Shown: positions 48,718 to 58,399, counted from the stretch's first letter. The stretch is DNA of 64,000 nucleotides from Morganella morganii (GCF_003996855.1 NZ_NRQY01000002.1:657082-721081), one strand, 5' to 3'. The notes: generated by a model from the sequence alone, not told the origin. A program made the numbers and translations.

Positions 48718-48999
48718 TCAGGATTGACTCAGTTTCAGTAAAGCGTCTTTAATATCTTCCGCAATTTTGGCTTTATGCACATAACTGCGAATCACGGCAA
48801 CTTCACACTGCGGCGGAAATTGTGATGCCAGCTCTTTAATCGTGACATACAGATCCGCTTTCTCACCGACGGCATTAGCAAAATCCACTGAAGCCACATC
48901 GGCTTTTATGCCCATCTCCTCACAAATTTTCTTCACGTTATTGGCGGCCATTAATGAGCTGCCGATACCATTGCCGCACACAGTTCTTATTTTAATCAT
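48718..48999 (-). CDS. PTS IIB component (UlaB/lactose-type)
   Basis: The 93-residue cytosolic IIB protein carries the phosphorylated cysteine in VCGNGIGSSLMA (Cys8). It passes phosphate from IIA to the sugar at IIC. It overlaps IIA by four bases, showing translational coupling. Confidence 0.9.
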   Translation of the reverse strand: MIKIRTVCGNGIGSSLMAANNVKKICEEMGIKADVASVDFANAVGEKADLYVTIKELASQFPPQCEVAVIRSYVHKAKIAEDIKDALLKLSQS

Positions 49000-49445
49000 G
49001 CTGTCCTCTCTATCGACGTCCGGATAAATTGTAATATCTGTTCTTTGTTATTCTCTTTTACGAACTCAGTAATATTATTTTCAATCAGGTCAGCCACAGT
49101 CTGAATCAGATGAATATGGGTATCTGAATCTGTCGCGCTGATGGCAATAATGACATTGACCGGATCAAACTCCTCATGATGAAACACCAGCGGTGTGCCG
49201 GTCACCACCACGGAAAACGCGGTTTTTAATGCCCCTTTTTCCGGTCTTGCGTGCGGCATCGCCACCCCGGTATCCAGCACAATCACCGGGCCGAACTCGT
49301 GATATACGCGGATCATCTCCTCAATATAATCAGGGGTACAGGCACCTGATTTTTGCAGTAACTCACCGGCATACCGGATACCCTCTTCCGGAGATGCAAA
49401 ATTCTGATTCAGGGATAACAGCCCGCTCTCAAAATGAATATCCAA
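48996..49445 (-). CDS. PTS IIA component (fructose/mannitol type)
   Basis: The 149-residue IIA domain has the active histidine in GVAMPHARPEKG (His66). It accepts phosphate from HPr and gives it to IIB. It is the first gene of the operon. Confidence 0.9.
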   Translation of the reverse strand: MDIHFESGLLSLNQNFASPEEGIRYAGELLQKSGACTPDYIEEMIRVYHEFGPVIVLDTGVAMPHARPEKGALKTAFSVVVTGTPLVFHHEEFDPVNVIIAISATDSDTHIHLIQTVADLIENNITEFVKENNKEQILQFIRTSIERTA

Positions 49446-49901
49446 AACCGAACTCCTGATGTGATTTTTTCTTATTTTAAAGATGGCCTATTTACCGCTA
49501 AATAAATAGCGACAAAGATCACATTCCGGTTTTAAGAATGTGAGGACGCTCTCGTTTGCCTGAAATAACGCTTTATCGTGTAAAGCAAAAAATAATCCTT
49601 TTAATTCATGCAATTACTTTTTACTGAAAATTTCTCTGCTTTTATTTTCCGAACTGAATATGTGGTCTGAGTCATACTTTCATTTATGAAAATAAGATAT
49701 TCATCACATTTTTGAGGGCATTGAATCGTCACTTTGTGGAGCAGATCAAACTGAAGGCCAAAATTGATTTATTTTTAACCGGAGATAAAAAAGACACGCC
49801 GGATATCACTCACGTAGCATGCATATAGTCACACCATACAAATGTTGACCGCAGGTTCTCCTTTTTGTAACTTACCGGAATATATTTGATAAGGAATTCT
49901 T
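49446..49901. other. Promoter region of the PTS operon
   Basis: This 456-bp gap holds the leftward PTS promoter and the rightward promoter of the decayed gene at 49902. Near 49517-49530 the minus strand reads TGTGATCTTTGTCGCT, a partial CRP site (one perfect half). I see no RNA gene here. Confidence 0.45.
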
Positions 49902-51088
49902 ATGTCTGATACATTTACTGCACTATTTAAACAAGCTCTCTACCTGGTGATTAAATATACCCCATTTTTAATATTATTTTCCGGGATAACAATTTGGTTC
50001 TATCTTAGCCATATCGGAAGGATAAATATATTTCCTGAGATTATTTCTTCTTACTCCAGTTTTATTTCCATATTAGCTTCCTTATTCTTTATCGGCACCG
50101 CATTCAGTATCATATTTATCCTGCCTGGCTTATTACTTATTTTTCTTCATTTAATTCTTAACCAAAAAGACAACATTAAATATATAGAGAAAACACCGGC
50201 CGTCAGCACGACGCATATCCTGTGCTTTTATTGTTATACTATTATCCATCTCAGCCTATAATGTCAGTTATAAAAAAGATGTTTCTTTCGACATAACATG
50301 GATAATAGTAATTTCAGCATCATTACTTTATACCATAATAAATACAAGCATAAACTACACCTACATAAAAAGAAAATCATTTACTAAAAACACATTTCGT
50401 CTTATTGGAATAATAATTACTATAACTACTTTCATGTCAATATCATCATTATCAATTTCACTTCCCATGCTATTGATTTTAAATAAAGCCTCTGCTAATG
50501 ATGCTGTATCAATATTTTCTCTTTCAGCAATTTTATTAGCATTTACATTTTTTTGCTTTATACCGGCGTCGATTTATTATCGTCAATTTGATAATAAATT
50601 AATTAAACCAGAAAAAAACGAAATATCATTAATGATTATTACCCCCCCCTCTGGTCATTCTCTTTTTGGTCTGTATGCTGGTTCCCGGATTATCCGTTAG
50701 TATTATACACTTATCCCTGAACACCCTTGGTTTTTCAGACTCTCAACCACATTATTACTATATCAACAGCAAAAAATACACTTCAGATATGTTTGATAAA
50801 AATGACTGAAATCCTGTCACACAAGGAAAATTTGACAGGAAATTATATATTAAAGGCGTCAGTTTGTTTTCAATGTCAGGAAAAAAGCTTATTTGCCCTG
50901 AAAATACACTCAGACTTCAAATTGAAACCTATACAACAGACTTATATAAACAACATTTTGAACTGGATAAAGATAAAATGAAACAGCTTAAGGCTGCCAC
51001 ACAAAACTGTATCCTGTTTAATAATGATGATATCCAGCAATGGGATACATTATTCGATGATAACGGAAAGCTAAAAGGAACTGAATAA
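49902..51088 (+). pseudogene. Decayed multi-pass membrane protein gene
   Basis: Four consecutive stretches in shifted frames once formed a protein of about 395 residues. The first (49902-50261) has two membrane segments. Its frame shifts near 50220 into CAFIVILLSISAYNVSYKK. A second shift at the C8 run (50642-50649) leads from SLMIITPP to LVILFLVCMLVPGLSVSIIH; seven C would restore it. An in-frame TGA follows SDMFDKND, after which NPVTQGKFDRKLYIKGVSLF continues to 51088. It is markedly AT-rich compared with its neighbours, suggesting foreign origin. I do not recognise the family. Confidence 0.75.
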
Positions 51089-51104
51089 TTATCGCTGTAC
51101 CGGA

Positions 51105-51130
51105 CTAAAAAGCGGCCTATTACGCCGCTT
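51105..51130 (-). terminator. Terminator of the iutA operon
   Basis: AAGCGGC (51110-51116), loop of seven, GCCGCTT (51124-51130). On the minus strand it is followed by TTTAGTCC after the stem's T-run. Confidence 0.8.
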
Positions 51131-51152
51131 TCCGGTTATCGCAAACAAATAA

Positions 51153-52253
51153 TTACTGCATCGTCACCCAGAACGTACCGGTGCCGCTGATCGCCGTAAA
51201 CCGCTGATGGAATGACATCATTTCTGCCTGCGGATTCAGGTCACGGAATGCCTGCGGATGGAAAAACGCAGCTAATGCTTCGGCAGCAAAAATATTAAGC
51301 GGGCTGTTATAGAAATTATGGTAAACCGCCATCACACGCTGTGATTTTACCGCTTCCAGCGAGGATAACCTCTGCCTGTTCATCAGTGCATCCATCTCTT
51401 TCCGCGCCGGCTCTGCCGGTGCGCCGTACCCGAGTGTTACCGCCTCTGAACGGCGGCTATACTGTTTCCAGTCCGCGCCGGTCAGCACATAGAACTGCGG
51501 ATTGAGATGCAGGATATTTTCAATGCTGCTTTCCGCGCCGTTTGCCGGCATCGTGTCACGGACCAGATTATCGCCGCCTGCAATTCCCGCCAGTTCCCCG
51601 AATCCGGTGCGTCCGTATAAACGGCAGCAGTCATTCCCGAATAACCCGGCGTTGCTTTCAATCAGCACAGATGGCTTTTGTTCCGGCAGACGCTGGCGCA
51701 GTGCGGCCAGCTTAGTCCGGTAGTATTCTGAAAACTCCGCTGCCCGCCCGCCGGTTTCGAACAGTGCGCCGATAATCTGAATGCTTTTCGGCGTGTTTTC
51801 TGTCATGTCACTGCGGAAATCGATAAAAATTACCGGAATGCCCGCCGCTTCCAGCTGCGGCAGCAGATTCGAGCTTTTCATCAGCCCGTAGGACGATTTG
51901 TGCATCAGTACCGCATCCGGTGACAGCGCCAGCAGGTTTTCGGTTGTAAAGGTACCGTCTTTGCTTTTCGGCAGAACCGGTAACCGCGCCAGTTCCGGCG
52001 CGGCGTCCAGATAAGCCGCTTTCAGATCCGGTGCATAATGCGTCAGGGTATCACTCCACCCGCTGAGGGACGCAAAATGTGTTTTACCGGCAGCAATATC
52101 CACCGCCAGAATATCGCGGGCATCCGCAAGAAACAGCCGCTTAACCGGCGTGTTCACCGCCACTGACCGCCCCTGCAAATCGGTAATAATCTGCGTCTGA
52201 GCACGGGCTCCCGTGCTCAGCAGCAGCGTCACCATCAGTATGAATATACGCAT
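51153..52253 (-). CDS. Periplasmic iron-siderophore-type binding protein
   Basis: The 366-residue product has a signal peptide (MRIFILMVTLLLSTGARAQ) and the fold of FecB/BtuF-type substrate-binding proteins. It lies ten bases downstream of the receptor gene in the same Fur-controlled operon. It probably carries ferric siderophore or iron chelate across the periplasm, but no permease or ATPase gene is next to it, so it must share those with another system. Confidence 0.82.
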   Translation of the reverse strand: MRIFILMVTLLLSTGARAQTQIITDLQGRSVAVNTPVKRLFLADARDILAVDIAAGKTHFASLSGWSDTLTHYAPDLKAAYLDAAPELARLPVLPKSKDGTFTTENLLALSPDAVLMHKSSYGLMKSSNLLPQLEAAGIPVIFIDFRSDMTENTPKSIQIIGALFETGGRAAEFSEYYRTKLAALRQRLPEQKPSVLIESNAGLFGNDCCRLYGRTGFGELAGIAGGDNLVRDTMPANGAESSIENILHLNPQFYVLTGADWKQYSRRSEAVTLGYGAPAEPARKEMDALMNRQRLSSLEAVKSQRVMAVYHNFYNSPLNIFAAEALAAFFHPQAFRDLNPQAEMMSFHQRFTAISGTGTFWVTMQ

Positions 52254-52263
52254 AAAACGGGCC

Positions 52264-54477
52264 TCAGAATGTCACCAGATAATTCAGCGCGAATGTGCGG
52301 CCGCGCCCTTTATAGCTGTATAAATCCGGTGCGCCGTATGCCGGACTGTACAGGATAGGTGCACGCTGCCCCCACACGGTGGTGTAATCTTTATCCAGCA
52401 GGTTTTCGACCGCAAAACTGACTTTACCGACCGGCAACTGGTAGCTGCCGAGGAAATCGACGGTGTTATATCCGTCCAGTTTCTCCCCGTCCGCATCAGT
52501 CAGACTGAATGATTGCTGGCTTTGCAGACGCAGTGTCCAGTCTGACGGTTCCCAGGCCACATACGCGGTGACTTTTGACGGACTGGCGAATTTCACACTC
52601 CATTTTTCCCACTGGTCGCCCGCTTTTGTCTCGGATTTGATCAGGTTGAAATTGGTCCCGACACGCCAGTCAGTATCTGCGATGGCATAATCCGCCGCCC
52701 CTTCCACGCCGTAGATCCGGCGTTTGTCATCCTTCAGGAAGATAGTCATATCTTTCTTATTGATGTCATAGCTGCTGTCAGACAGTGAATAGTACGCCGC
52801 CAGCTGGGTTTGCAGGCTGTCCCCGGTATAACGCCAGCCCAGCTCGAAGGAGTTGACTTTGATACCTTTTACCCGCGTATCATTGATATTCACACTGTTG
52901 AGCAGCGGATAATGACCATTGACCGGTGAACCGTAAGTGCCGGTGCCGTAGAATTTGGCGATATCGGGAATTTCAAAGCCCTGGGAGAAATTAAACCAGG
53001 TCTGCTGTGTATCGGTCAGATTAAGCAGCACCCCGGCGTTAAATAACAGGTTGTTATAATCCGTTTCCCCGCCCGGCACCGCATCCGCAGACGTGCCTTT
53101 ACCTTCCGCAATCAGCTGTTGCTGCTGATAACCGGTGAAATCATCCACTTTATTTTTCGTGTACTGATAACGCACACCGCCGCTCAGCGTCACCAGCGGG
53201 TTGATGTCATAACTGCTTTGCAGAAACGCCGCCATCGTGGTGGTGGTGTAACCCGGATAACGTCCGGTGTTATAGGCAGAATCCAGTGTCAATCCGTTGC
53301 TTTCTTTGGCTTTTTGCAGATTAAAGAACTTCTGGTTGGCACTGAATTTTTCATGTTCGGCATCCGCGCCGTACGTCAGTGTCAGGTTATCCAGCGGCTT
53401 GCTGTTAAAGGTGACTTTACCGCCGTAGAAATCGGTTTTTTGCTCTGATGCACTGATACTGCTGACCACATAATCCGGCTTTTTGCCGCCCAGTGCCGGG
53501 AACGGATAGAAAGTCTGGGTTTCATCACGGTAATACGCCTGAGCCACCAGATCCTGTCCCAGCAGATCACTGTTGCTGTATTGCAGATTGACCATATGGC
53601 GTTTGGTGCCCGGAATACGGTCAGAATCCAGCTTATCACTGTTATGCGCAGTGCCTTTTCCTAAGACTGCTGCAAAATCTTTGCCGAGATCGATCCCGTG
53701 CTTGCCGTCAGATTCACTGTTGTAATATTGCGCCATCAGTTCCAGCGACTGATGATCATCAATCGTCAGTGTCCCGGAGCCCATCACATCCAGGCGGTCA
53801 GAATACTGAAGTCCGGTCTGGGTGTTGTCGATCAGTACTTCGCGGCCTTTGCCGTCATACCAGCCGCCGTAACGCTGATAAGCCACAGATACGCGCCCGT
53901 AAGCCTGATCATTGCCGCCGCTGACGGCTGCCGCCACATTTTCATCATGATCCGAACCGTTGCGGAAACCGCTTTTACCACCGATCTGAACCTCAACCTG
54001 TTTTTCCGCCTGCCCTTTTTTGGTCACAATATTAATCAGACCACCGCTGCTGCCGCCGCCGTACAGTGAAGTTGCACCGGAAATCACTTCAATATGATTG
54101 ATATTGAACGGATCAATCGAATCCAGCTGACGGCTGTCACTGCGAGATGAATTCAGGCGCACACCGTCCACCATCACAATCATTGAACGCCCGCGCATAT
54201 TCATACCGTAGTTTGTCCGGCCCTGGCCGCTGACGCTCATCCCCGGGATCAGCTGTGCCAGAATATCTTTCAGCTCTTTGCCACCCTCCGCCTGCTGCGC
54301 AATATCCGCGTTATCAATTACCCAGGTAGTCTGAGCCATTTCAGCGACTGTCCGGTAGCTGCGCGAAGCAGATACCACAATGGGTTCGCCGGCATCAGCA
54401 GAAGTTACCGCCAGCACTTCCGGCGTAGTTAAAAGGGTCAGGCAGGGCGTCAGAAGACAGAGAGAACGGATGCGCAT
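52264..54477 (-). CDS. iutA: TonB-dependent ferric aerobactin-type receptor IutA
   Basis: The 737-residue outer-membrane receptor closely matches IutA: VSASRSYRTVAEMAQTTWVI (TonB-box region), TNYGMNMRGRSMIVMVDGVR, ATSLYGGGSSGGLINIVTKKG, and the C-terminal TTVWGQRAPILYSPAYG ending LNYLVTF. The start at 54477 has AGGAAAG upstream and gives a normal signal peptide; the longer frame is not supported. The aerobactin synthesis genes iucABCD are not in this window, so the strain may use siderophores made by others. A Fur box lies 57 bp upstream. Confidence 0.9.
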   Translation of the reverse strand: MRIRSLCLLTPCLTLLTTPEVLAVTSADAGEPIVVSASRSYRTVAEMAQTTWVIDNADIAQQAEGGKELKDILAQLIPGMSVSGQGRTNYGMNMRGRSMIVMVDGVRLNSSRSDSRQLDSIDPFNINHIEVISGATSLYGGGSSGGLINIVTKKGQAEKQVEVQIGGKSGFRNGSDHDENVAAAVSGGNDQAYGRVSVAYQRYGGWYDGKGREVLIDNTQTGLQYSDRLDVMGSGTLTIDDHQSLELMAQYYNSESDGKHGIDLGKDFAAVLGKGTAHNSDKLDSDRIPGTKRHMVNLQYSNSDLLGQDLVAQAYYRDETQTFYPFPALGGKKPDYVVSSISASEQKTDFYGGKVTFNSKPLDNLTLTYGADAEHEKFSANQKFFNLQKAKESNGLTLDSAYNTGRYPGYTTTTMAAFLQSSYDINPLVTLSGGVRYQYTKNKVDDFTGYQQQQLIAEGKGTSADAVPGGETDYNNLLFNAGVLLNLTDTQQTWFNFSQGFEIPDIAKFYGTGTYGSPVNGHYPLLNSVNINDTRVKGIKVNSFELGWRYTGDSLQTQLAAYYSLSDSSYDINKKDMTIFLKDDKRRIYGVEGAADYAIADTDWRVGTNFNLIKSETKAGDQWEKWSVKFASPSKVTAYVAWEPSDWTLRLQSQQSFSLTDADGEKLDGYNTVDFLGSYQLPVGKVSFAVENLLDKDYTTVWGQRAPILYSPAYGAPDLYSYKGRGRTFALNYLVTF

Positions 54478-54533
54478 GGTATCTTTCCTGTGAGGATCAA
54501 AATATTCAGTATCAGGCTGCTGATAATATTGAC

Positions 54534-54548
54534 TGAGAATGATTATCA
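54534..54548 (-). promoter_or_regulatory. Fur box upstream of iutA
   Basis: On the minus strand TGATAATCATTCTCA matches the 7-1-7 Fur consensus TGATAATNATTATCA with one mismatch. It lies just before iutA and predicts repression by iron. Confidence 0.85.
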
Positions 54549-54693
54549 CAAGAAGAAATATTAACTGCTTACTTTTTAATATCGGATATTCAGAGAGTGA
54601 CTATTCACTGTGATATAGTTGAAGCGAATCCTGTCTGAAAACAGGAACCTGACATTATTCTCTTAACTCACTGATTTTCAGATAAGGAATCCC

Positions 54694-55593
54694 ATGCGAC
54701 CTGCGGACTATCTGCGGCTTACTCTGCTGGCGGCCATATGGGGTGCCAGTTTTCTTTTTATGCGGGTGGCCTCCCCGCAGTTCGGCGCGGTTAACACTGC
54801 CTTTCTGCGCGTATTTTTCGGCTGTGCGGGACTGCTGGTCATTCTCCTCGTCATGCGCCGCACCTTCCGGTTTGACGGAAAATTAAAACCGGCATTATTG
54901 CTGGGCGTGATTAACTCCGGGATTCCCTTTTTTATGTACTGTCTGGCCGCGCAGTGGCTGCCGGCAGGTTACTCCGCCATTCTCAACGCCACCACGCCGC
55001 TGATGGGTGCCCTGATCGGCTTTGCTTTCTTTGCCGAAACCCTGACCGCCCGCAAATGGCTGGGCGTGATGATGGGACTGGCCGGTATTGTGGTGATCAC
55101 GACGGTCGGGGAAAGTCAGTCTTCCGCCCATTTATTATGGGGTGTGGCCGCCTGTCTGCTTGCCACCGCCTGTTACGGGCTGGCGGGATTCCTGACACGG
55201 CGCTGGATCAGTGAAAAAGGCGGACTGGACGCACGGTTGGTCGCGTTCGGCAGTCAGCTCGGCGCCACCCTTTTTCTGCTGCCGTTTTTCGGTTTCAGTG
55301 TCACAACCGGCCCGGCGGTTAACTGGGCACAGCCAATGGTCTGGGGCAGTGTGATTGCGGTGGGTCTGCTCTGTACCGCCGTGGCATATATTCTCTATTT
55401 CCGCCTGATTGCGGATATCGGGCCGATGCGCTCACTGACGGTGACCTTTATGATCCCGCCGTTCGGTATTTTGTGGGGCTATCTCGTGCTTGATGAGACA
55501 CTCAGCCCGAACTTCTTCCTCGGCGCACTGATTGTCTGCGTGGCCGTCTGGCTGCTGGTCAGCCGCGGTAAACAGCCCGCAGCGGCAAAATAA
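54694..55593 (+). CDS. EamA/DMT-family transporter
   Basis: This 299-residue protein has ten membrane segments in two EamA repeats (about 7-140 and 150-290), with the typical start LTLLAAIWGASFLFMRVASP and AGYSAILNATTPLMGALIG. Such proteins export metabolites or amino acids. AAGGAA precedes the start. It is divergent from iutA, and the substrate is unknown. Confidence 0.88.
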   Translation: MRPADYLRLTLLAAIWGASFLFMRVASPQFGAVNTAFLRVFFGCAGLLVILLVMRRTFRFDGKLKPALLLGVINSGIPFFMYCLAAQWLPAGYSAILNATTPLMGALIGFAFFAETLTARKWLGVMMGLAGIVVITTVGESQSSAHLLWGVAACLLATACYGLAGFLTRRWISEKGGLDARLVAFGSQLGATLFLLPFFGFSVTTGPAVNWAQPMVWGSVIAVGLLCTAVAYILYFRLIADIGPMRSLTVTFMIPPFGILWGYLVLDETLSPNFFLGALIVCVAVWLLVSRGKQPAAAK

Positions 55594-55600
55594 TTCACCG

Positions 55601-55626
55601 GGCGGCATCGCCATTATGCCGCCTTC
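55601..55626. terminator. Hairpin between DMT and propeller genes
   Basis: GGCGGCAT (55601-55608) pairs with ATGCCGCC (55616-55623). Only a short pyrimidine tract (TTCCTATTCC) follows, so it is a weak terminator between convergent genes. Confidence 0.55.
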
Positions 55627-56508
55627 CTATTCCGGAGCCAGCGCAATCCCGGTAATGGCTCCCTGCTGATAAATAACCTCTTTCCGGCCATCTGACAAAT
55701 TCACTTTGTAAATACAACCAGACAGATCAGTCACATACGCAATATTATCGTCTGTTTTCACCGCCAGACCGATCGCTTCCCGGAACCCCCGGGTGATGAC
55801 CCGGTGATTATGCAGCCCTGATTCATTAAAATCCGCCACATTCAGGCTGTTACCATCCGGCGGTGCCCCCCGGTCAGTCCAATACACTCTGCCGTTCTGT
55901 AAATCAAGGCTCAGATCAATAGGCTCCGGCAAACCGGATAACAGCACCGAAATATCCGCCTCATTAATTTCTTTGCCGTCGCTGAATTTATCCAGACTCA
56001 ACCGGAAAATCCGGCCTTGTCCACCTTTTGATGCTCCTTTTTGTGTCCAGTACAGGTCATTATTTAATGTATCAACGGCAATACCTACACACTGGTCCGC
56101 AATATCCGCTACTGTGCTGCCCGCAGAATGTCTCCTGACAATTGTCTGTATGTTTTCTCCTGCGGTTGTACAACGCATAACAGCACCGCCTTCACGATCA
56201 CACCAGTACAACTCCTGCCGGGAATGGTGTAAAAACAGTTGTTTTCCGGTTGTCAGTGCTCCCAGCGGCGTCAGTAACTGCGGATTTTCCCCCCGCAACC
56301 CGCAACATCCGACAGCACCGTCTTTTTCCGTAAATGGCGCTTCTCCCATGTTTGTCCAGTAAATAACCCGATTTTTCGTATCTACCGCAATACCGTCGAG
56401 CATTCCGGGTACCGGCCCCATAATCACTGTCTGCGAAAAATCCCGCAGATCCAGCCGGATAATCTTATTTCCTTCAGTTTGCAAAAAGTACAGTACTGAC
56501 TGTGCCAT
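55627..56508 (-). CDS. YWTD-type beta-propeller protein
   Basis: The 293-residue product is made of repeats with the LDL-receptor class B motif (VIYWTNMG, ELYWCDRE, DLYWTQKG, RVYWTDRG), each preceded by IAVDTxN-like segments, indicating a six-bladed propeller. There is no signal peptide, so it should be cytoplasmic. The start at 56508 has AGGGG upstream; the codon before it is GTG. Such propellers bind proteins or act as lactonase-like scaffolds, but no catalytic site is clear and the function is unknown. Confidence 0.75.
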   Translation of the reverse strand: MAQSVLYFLQTEGNKIIRLDLRDFSQTVIMGPVPGMLDGIAVDTKNRVIYWTNMGEAPFTEKDGAVGCCGLRGENPQLLTPLGALTTGKQLFLHHSRQELYWCDREGGAVMRCTTAGENIQTIVRRHSAGSTVADIADQCVGIAVDTLNNDLYWTQKGASKGGQGRIFRLSLDKFSDGKEINEADISVLLSGLPEPIDLSLDLQNGRVYWTDRGAPPDGNSLNVADFNESGLHNHRVITRGFREAIGLAVKTDDNIAYVTDLSGCIYKVNLSDGRKEVIYQQGAITGIALAPE

Positions 56509-56713
56509 CACATTTACCCCTCAGAGAAAACAACTGTAAAACTATCAAATCACCTTACCTGATATTTCATTATTGCAGGTTAATGAAAGATAGAGCAGCC
56601 ATCGTTTTTTTAGTAACACAATACTGCCGCTGTTGTTTCCCGGAGCCCCGGGCAGTGATATAGTGCCGGGATAAAACCGGCGCACTGCCCGGCGGCTGTT
56701 TCCCGAACCGGAG

Positions 56714-57841
56714 ATGATTTTGAAAAAACACCCAGAGGACGCCCCTTTCCGGCAGTCACCCGCGGATAATTGCAGATTCACGTTTATCGATCTTTTTGCC
56801 GGTATCGGCGGGATACGCCTGCCGTTTCAGAAACAGGGCGGGCGCTGTGTTTTCACCTCTGAGTGGGATAAATTCGCCCAGCGCACCTATTTTGCCAATT
56901 TCGGTGAGATGCCTGACGGCGATATCACCCGGATCGCGGCAAAAGATATTCCGGATCACGATATTCTTCTCGGCGGTTTTCCGTGCTAGGCATTCTCACA
57001 GGCGGGTGCGCGTCAGGGGTTTAACGACACCCGCGGTACCATGTTCTTTGAAGTTCAGCGCATCATGACGGAGAAACGGCCGAAGGCGTTTCTGCTGGAG
57101 AATGTCAAACAGCTGCGCGGCCACGACGGCGGCCGGACATTACAGACCATCCTCGATATTCTGCGCGGACAGTACGAACAGACTGTACCGGATAATATTC
57201 CGCTGAGTGAAGAGACCCGCAGTGCGCTGTCGCAAAAACTGAACTATTGGGTTGATTTCCGTGTGCTGCGTGCCGCAGATTTTGGTATTCCGCAGAACCG
57301 CGAACGTATTTTTATTATCGGCTTTGATCGTGACCAGTTTCCGGATGCGGATTTTGATACCTTATTTTCCTGGCCGGAACCCACTTATCAGCCCACCCGC
57401 CTCGGCGATATTCTTCAGAGCAAAAAAGCACTGGCAGAAGATGCCGCCCGCTATAAAAAAGATCGTTTTACCATCTCCGATAAATTATGGGCCGGCCATC
57501 AGAAACGAAAAAGAGAACATAAAGCCAGAGGTAACGGCTTCGGATATTGCCTGTTTGATAAAAACAGTGAATATACCAACACCCTGAGCGCCCGCTATTA
57601 TAAAGATGGTTCTGAGATCCTGATTGACCAGTCCCGGGACGGTAAAAACCCGCGCAAACTCACCCCGCGTGAATGTGCCGGTTTGCAGGGATTTCCGGAA
57701 AATTATATTACTGATGTGGTTTCTCAGGGGCAGATCTATAAACAGTTCGGCAACTCCGTCTGTATGACTGTCGTGGAAGCTATCGCGGAAAAACTCACTG
57801 CTGCATTAGTACAGGCCGGTGCATTACCGCCGGGAAAATAA
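56714..57841 (+). pseudogene. DNA cytosine-5 methyltransferase (Dcm-like), amber codon after the catalytic cysteine
   Basis: Apart from one TAG at 56987-56989, the frame encodes a complete C5-cytosine methyltransferase of about 375 residues. Motif I is FIDLFAGIGGIRLPF, motif IV is GGFPC-TAG-AFSQAG, motif VI LLENVKQL, motif VIII QNRERIFIIGF, motif IX LTPRECAGLQGFP and motif X KQFGNSV. The TAG replaces the glutamine (CAG) right after the catalytic cysteine. TGCCAGGC would hold a CCAGG Dcm site, and TGCTAGGC is its 5-methylcytosine deamination product. The real start may be the TTG at 56720, which has GGAG at the right distance. vsr follows 81 bp downstream. The recognition sequence is inferred, from the vsr partner, to be CCWGG. 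Confidence 0.85.
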
Positions 57842-57922
57842 TCTTCCGGCGGCCTGCCGCATATTTTTCCGGGTAAATAAGGTACTCTTGGCTTATTCCT
57901 GAAATCAGCGGCTGAAAATCCG

Positions 57923-58393
57923 ATGGATGTACATGACAAAGAAACCCGTTCCCGGAATATGCGCGCCATCCGCAACCGGGATACCAAACCGGAGCATCAT
58001 GTCAGAAAGCTATTGCATCATAACGGCTTCCGTTTCCGGCTATATCCGGCAGAGTTGCCCGGCAAACCCGATATATGGATGGCAAAATGGCGGACGGCTA
58101 TCTTTATTCACGGCTGCTTCTGGCATATGCACGATTGTGAAAAATTCCGTCTCCCCGCCACCCGGACAGAATTCTGGCAAAAAAAATTATCAGAGAATAA
58201 ACTCCGTGATGAAAAATATAGCGCAGAACTGCACCGCTCGGGCTTACGGACATTAATCATCTGGGAATGTGCTCTGACCGGGAAAACAAAATTGTCTGAT
58301 CCGATGCTGCTCACATTAATAAAAACCTGGCTGATGAGCAGCGCTGTTTCAGGCAGTATTACAGACTCCGGATTAACCATCACGCCAGGCTGA
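57923..58393 (+). CDS. vsr: Very-short-patch repair endonuclease Vsr
   Basis: Vsr nicks next to T in T:G mismatches formed by deamination of 5-methylcytosine in Dcm sites, starting repair back to C. This 156-residue protein matches Vsr along its length: DVHDKETRSRNMRAIRNRDT, catalytic Asp in LPGKPDI, zinc and active-site region FIHGCFWHMHDC, PATRTEFWQKK and LIIWECALTG. All key residues look intact. It is paired with the interrupted methylase gene and lies six bases before the WYL regulator gene. Confidence 0.95.
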   Translation: MDVHDKETRSRNMRAIRNRDTKPEHHVRKLLHHNGFRFRLYPAELPGKPDIWMAKWRTAIFIHGCFWHMHDCEKFRLPATRTEFWQKKLSENKLRDEKYSAELHRSGLRTLIIWECALTGKTKLSDPMLLTLIKTWLMSSAVSGSITDSGLTITPG

Positions 58394-58399
58394 TACCTT

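Noticed and set aside
50727-50981. 84-codon frame within the decayed membrane gene
   Set aside because: It is out of phase with the recognisable remnant and gives no coherent membrane or domain pattern.
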